Shown one piece after another: positions 59,380 through 64,000 of a stretch of 64,000 bases of DNA; positions within the stretch are counted from its first letter, which is position 1; every line of letters begins with the position of its first letter. The notes under the pieces are model-generated. The model searched no databases and was not told where the DNA came from. It saw only the letters and a list, made by a program, of their open reading frames with translations. The DNA comes from Ectothiorhodospira haloalkaliphila ATCC 51935 (GTDB lineage Bacteria > Pseudomonadota > Gammaproteobacteria > Ectothiorhodospirales > Ectothiorhodospiraceae), in contig NZ_KK214996.1 in the NCBI RefSeq assembly GCF_000633935.1, positions 637,880 to 701,879 on the forward strand. The letters are read 5' to 3'. The translations under genes and the position numbers were made by a program.

Positions 59380-60591
59380 TCAATCTGCCTGTTTGCGCAG
59401 GAAAGCCGGAATATCCAGGTAGTCCATGTTGGCGTTACCGGAAGAGTCATAACCGCCACCCCCTTGCTGCTTGCGCATGACGGCGGGACGGTCCAGCTTC
59501 TCGTAGTCCACCACTTCCAGTTCCGACTGACCGTGCTGCACGGCCGCAGCCGCTGCACCGCCGGCGGCAGCCACCTGGTGGGTCTCCACCAGCTTGACGG
59601 CCGGCTTCTCCCGGGTGGGACGGGTGGCCTGCCCAGGCGTGCCCAGACCGGTGGCCACCAGGGTCACGCGCAGTTCGTCGCCCATGTCCGGATCGATGAC
59701 CGTACCCACCACCACAGTGGCGTCTTCGGAGGCGAACTCCTTGACGGCGGCGCCCACTTCCTCGAACTCGCCAATGGACATATCCATGCCGGCGGTCACG
59801 TTCACCAGGATGCCACGAGCCCCGGAGAGGTTCACGTCTTCCAGCAGGGGGCTGGAGATGGCGGCCTCGGCGGCCACCCGGGCGCGATCACCGCCGGAGG
59901 CAGTACCCGTGCCCATCATGGCCATACCCATCTCCGACATCACCGTGCGCACGTCGGCGAAGTCCACGTTGATCAGACCTGGGCGGGTGATCAGCTCGGC
60001 AATACCCTGAACCGCACCCAACAGCACATCATTGGCGGCCTTGAAGGCGTCCAGCAGAGTGACGTTCTTGCCCAGCACCGAGAGCAGCTTGTCATTGGGG
60101 ATGGTGATCAGGGAATCCACATACTTGGCCAGATTCTCCATGCCCGTCTGCGCCACCTGCATGCGCTTCTTGCCCTCGAAGGGGAAGGGCTTGGTGACCA
60201 CCGCCACGGTGAGCACGCCCATTTCCTTGGCGATCTGCGCCACCACCGGCGCGGCGCCGGTGCCCGTACCTCCGCCCATGCCGGCGGTGATGAAGACCAT
60301 GTCGGCCCCATCGATCATCTCCTGGATGCGCTCCCGATCCTCCAGGGCGGCCTCGCGGCCCACCGTGGGGTCGGCACCGGCACCCAGCCCCTTGGTGATG
60401 TGCGCGCCCATCTGCAGCAGGGTCTTGGCATCCACCCGCTTCAGCGCCTGGGCATCCGTGTTGGCGCAGACAAAATCCACGCCCTCGATGGAGGCGTTGA
60501 CCATGTGCTGCACCGCATTACCACCGCCGCCACCGACGCCGATGACCTTGATGACCGCGTTCTGCGGATAAGTATCCATCAGTTCAAACAT
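59380..60591 (-). CDS. ftsZ: Cell division GTPase FtsZ
   Basis: A 403-residue tubulin homolog that forms the Z ring. It has GVGGGGGNAVQHM, the tubulin signature GGGTGTGAAPV and the synergy-loop region DPDMGDELRVTLVATGL. A variable linker precedes the C-terminal grappling-hook peptide DYLDIPAFLRKQAD, which binds FtsA and ZipA. AGGAGGTAACGGAA precedes the ATG, an unusually strong ribosome-binding site. It lies 120 bp after ftsA. Confidence 0.98.
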   Translation of the reverse strand: MFELMDTYPQNAVIKVIGVGGGGGNAVQHMVNASIEGVDFVCANTDAQALKRVDAKTLLQMGAHITKGLGAGADPTVGREAALEDRERIQEMIDGADMVFITAGMGGGTGTGAAPVVAQIAKEMGVLTVAVVTKPFPFEGKKRMQVAQTGMENLAKYVDSLITIPNDKLLSVLGKNVTLLDAFKAANDVLLGAVQGIAELITRPGLINVDFADVRTVMSEMGMAMMGTGTASGGDRARVAAEAAISSPLLEDVNLSGARGILVNVTAGMDMSIGEFEEVGAAVKEFASEDATVVVGTVIDPDMGDELRVTLVATGLGTPGQATRPTREKPAVKLVETHQVAAAGGAAAAAVQHGQSELEVVDYEKLDRPAVMRKQQGGGGYDSSGNANMDYLDIPAFLRKQAD

Positions 60592-60711
60592 TTCCGTTAC
60601 CTCCTAGAACCCATTGGTTCATTCAACCGAATTGATTTTGCGAATCCCGATCTCACCCAACCAGCCGCCGCATTCCCGTATGTTCTTTGCCATTCCCTCA
60701 CCCGGCCCGCA

Positions 60712-61947
60712 TCACAGGTTCCCCTGGAACCAACTGCGCATGCGCGCCCAAACCGATTTCATGCCACCGCCACGCACTCCCTCACCGGTACGCTCCAGAC
60801 GGCTTTCATGACCAAACAAAAGCAGCCCCACACCGGTGGAATGCACCGGGTTGCGAACCGCATCCACCAGCCCGGTCACGTAATGGGGCAACCCCAGCCG
60901 CACCGGCATGTGGAACACCTCTTCCGCCAGTTCGGCGACGCCCTCCATCTTCGAGGAACCCCCGGTGAGCACCACGCCGGCCGCCACCATCTCCTCGCAG
61001 CCGGAACGCCGCAGTTCCGACTGCACCAGGGACATCAGTTCCTCGTAGCGAGGCTCCACCACCCCGGCCAGTGTCTGGCGTGACAACCGACGCGGGGGAC
61101 GATCCCCTACGCCCGGCACCTCGATGGTTTCCTCCGGGTCCGCCAGCTGACGCAGGGCGCAGGCGTACTTGATCTTCAAATCCTCGGCATACTGGGTGGG
61201 CGTACGCAGGGCCACGGCAATGTCGTTGGTCACCTGATCGCCGGCAATGGGGATCACCGCCGTGTGACGGATGGCCCCATCGGTGAACACGGCAATATCG
61301 GTGGTGCCGCCACCGATATCCACCAGGCACACCCCCAGCTCCTTCTCGTCCTCGGTGAGCACCGCGTAACTGGACGCCAGTTGCTCAAGGATGATGTCGT
61401 CCACCTCCAGGCCACAGCGACGGACGCACTTGATGATGTTCTGAGCCGCGGAGACGGCGCCCGTGACCAGATGCACCTTGGCCTCCAGCCGTACCCCGGA
61501 CATGCCCACCGGCTCGCGAATACCCTCCTGCTCGTCGATGATGAATTCCTGGGGCAGCACATGCAGGATGCGCTGATCCGCCGGGATGGCCACCGCCCGG
61601 GCGGCATCGATCACACGTTCCACATCCGCCGGTGTCACCTCCTGGTCCTTGATGGCCACCACGCCGGTGGAGTTGAGACTCTTCACGTGGCTACCGGCGA
61701 TGCCGGTGAACACCGAGTGGATCTGGCAGCCGGCCATCAACTCGGCCTCCTCGATGGCCCGCTGAATGGACTGCACGGTGGACTCGATATTGACCACCAC
61801 ACCCTTCTTGAGGCCCCGAGAGGGGTGCGAGCCGATACCGACGATCTCGATCTCTCCTTCATCGGAGATCTCGCCGACGATGGCCTCCACCTTGGAGGTC
61901 CCGATATCCAGGCCGACGATCATTCCCTTATCCGATCGCTTCGACAT
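60712..61947 (-). CDS. ftsA: Cell division protein FtsA
   Basis: A 411-residue actin-like ATPase tethering FtsZ to the membrane. It has VGLDIGTSKVEAIVG (phosphate 1), LVDIGGGTTDIAVF (phosphate 2) and VVLTGGSSKMEGV. The C-terminal amphipathic targeting helix is VWARMRSWFQGNL. It follows ftsQ by 75 bp. Confidence 0.97.
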   Translation of the reverse strand: MSKRSDKGMIVGLDIGTSKVEAIVGEISDEGEIEIVGIGSHPSRGLKKGVVVNIESTVQSIQRAIEEAELMAGCQIHSVFTGIAGSHVKSLNSTGVVAIKDQEVTPADVERVIDAARAVAIPADQRILHVLPQEFIIDEQEGIREPVGMSGVRLEAKVHLVTGAVSAAQNIIKCVRRCGLEVDDIILEQLASSYAVLTEDEKELGVCLVDIGGGTTDIAVFTDGAIRHTAVIPIAGDQVTNDIAVALRTPTQYAEDLKIKYACALRQLADPEETIEVPGVGDRPPRRLSRQTLAGVVEPRYEELMSLVQSELRRSGCEEMVAAGVVLTGGSSKMEGVAELAEEVFHMPVRLGLPHYVTGLVDAVRNPVHSTGVGLLLFGHESRLERTGEGVRGGGMKSVWARMRSWFQGNL

Positions 61948-62022
61948 AAATCTTGCTCTCCCGTACCCGGACGTTCGCTGTCTGTCGCTGTTGCCTATTG
62001 GCCATAAACGTCTTCAAGTCAT

Positions 62023-62805
62023 TCATTCCAATGCCTCCGCTGGCTCTCCCCAGGCGACGGCAATACCGTTGGTGTAACGCATGTCGATGCGCTTGATGGG
62101 CTCGTCCCGGTGCTCCGTCAAACGCGGATACATGCGCACCAGGCGATCCAGCCGGTCCGTATCCATGCCGCGCCCCATGACCACCTGACTGCCGTCCTGC
62201 AGACGAATCACCCAGGAGCGGCGGGCATCCTCCTGGAGCCCTTCCACTTCCAGGCCCACATCGGCGAGACGGGCCTGGACCGCCAGATACCGTTCCATGA
62301 GCGGCCGCTCCCGACCGTCGCGGCCCCACAGGGCGGGCAATCCCTCGGGCTGAGTCTCCACCGGGGGGTGGAAAAGCTCACCATACTGGTTGAGCAGGGC
62401 CGTCTCGCCCCAGCGGGCCACGGGCACCTGCTCATCCACCCGCACCACCAGGCGGTCCGGCCATTCCCGGCGCACGGAGACGCCATGCACCCAGGGCATC
62501 GCCTCCACCGCCCGCTCCACCGGCCGCAGGTCCAGACTGAAGAACCCGCCGCTGGCATAGGGCACCAGAGTCTCCGATACGGCCTGACGATCCAGGTACT
62601 GAAAGTCCCCCTCGATCACCACGCTGCGTACCGGCAGGGTCTCCGGATGCAGGAGTCGCTCCACGCCCTTGGTCACCAATGCCATCAGCAACACGGCCAC
62701 CCCTCCCAGCCACACAAGGCGCAGGCCACGGCGCAGCCAGGGCCGGCGCCACCAGGGTGGTCGCGACAGATGACGCCGTGCCATGGTGCGTTTGCGCATG
62801 CGCAC
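62023..62805 (-). CDS. ftsQ: Cell division protein FtsQ
   Basis: A 260-residue single-pass divisome protein. A basic cytoplasmic tail precedes a membrane helix (LVWLGGVAVLLMALVTKGVE, about residues 30-49), a POTRA domain (VRSVVIEGDFQYLDRQAV) and a beta domain (PWVHGVSVRREWPDRLVVRV). It binds FtsB and FtsL. The GTG at 62805 is 11 bases after GGAGG; ATGs at 62799 and 62784 are alternatives. Confidence 0.94.
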   Translation of the reverse strand: MRMRKRTMARRHLSRPPWWRRPWLRRGLRLVWLGGVAVLLMALVTKGVERLLHPETLPVRSVVIEGDFQYLDRQAVSETLVPYASGGFFSLDLRPVERAVEAMPWVHGVSVRREWPDRLVVRVDEQVPVARWGETALLNQYGELFHPPVETQPEGLPALWGRDGRERPLMERYLAVQARLADVGLEVEGLQEDARRSWVIRLQDGSQVVMGRGMDTDRLDRLVRMYPRLTEHRDEPIKRIDMRYTNGIAVAWGEPAEALE

Positions 62806-62809
62806 TGCA

Positions 62810-64000
<1,191 letters not shown>

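Overview
The window looks like chromosomal DNA of a high-GC gammaproteobacterium, most likely of the Chromatiales/Ectothiorhodospiraceae type. This rests on gene order: tol-pal-queEC, ruvCAB-yebC, a dcw cluster running ftsQAZ-lpxC-dciA-secA-argJ, pilBCD-coaE-zapD, and pilSR next to a PP0621-type gene. A YeeE/YedE sulfur-transport protein and an Allochromatium-type ferredoxin fit the same group. The assignment is inferred from content, not from a search.

Layout. 1-930: end of an IS21-family element beside a broken brxA (BREX phage defence) remnant, next to tRNA-Lys. 1.1-2.4 kb: YeeE/YedE transporter. 2.7-9.6 kb (minus strand): ybgC-tolQ-tolR-tolA-tolB-pal-cpoB-queE-queC, with several start/stop overlaps. 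9.7-12.6 kb: yebC-ruvC-ruvA-ruvB. 12.7-17.2 kb: hydrolase, nudB, a short one-POTRA Omp85 protein, DedA and an aldehyde dehydrogenase. 17.3-22.4 kb: NDUFA9-like protein, cca, midA, folM, folK, folB. 22.6-25.8 kb: rpmB-rpmG, hsp20 with a small partner, a chorismatase and mutM.

25.8-38 kb is the most unusual part. It has a 159-bp triple tandem repeat whose core recurs elsewhere inside a different palindrome, three REP-type loci, a PA2779/PA2778-type secreted protein and cysteine-peptidase pair, two tandem mgtE genes, a PfkB kinase, rluD, bamD and a nitroreductase. 38-42.2 kb: nadE-glnB and sucCD. 42.4-49.5 kb: type IV pilus regulators and assembly genes (pilS, pilR, pilB, pilC, pilD); PilB seems to lack about 35 residues of its N-terminal domain. 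49.5-64 kb: coaE, zapD, an unknown anchored protein, a Nudix-ThiE-like fusion, argJ, secA, an M23 peptidase, dciA, lpxC and ftsZ-ftsA-ftsQ-ddl-murB (murB cut by the window edge).

Most genes are housekeeping and confidently named. The best candidates for something little described are: (1) the palindrome-embedded repeat, found only between convergent genes here; (2) the PA2779/PA2778 pair with REP sequence read into the lipoprotein N-terminus; (3) the chorismatase gene joined to mutM; (4) the shortened PilB. No complete defence system, CRISPR array or prophage is visible.
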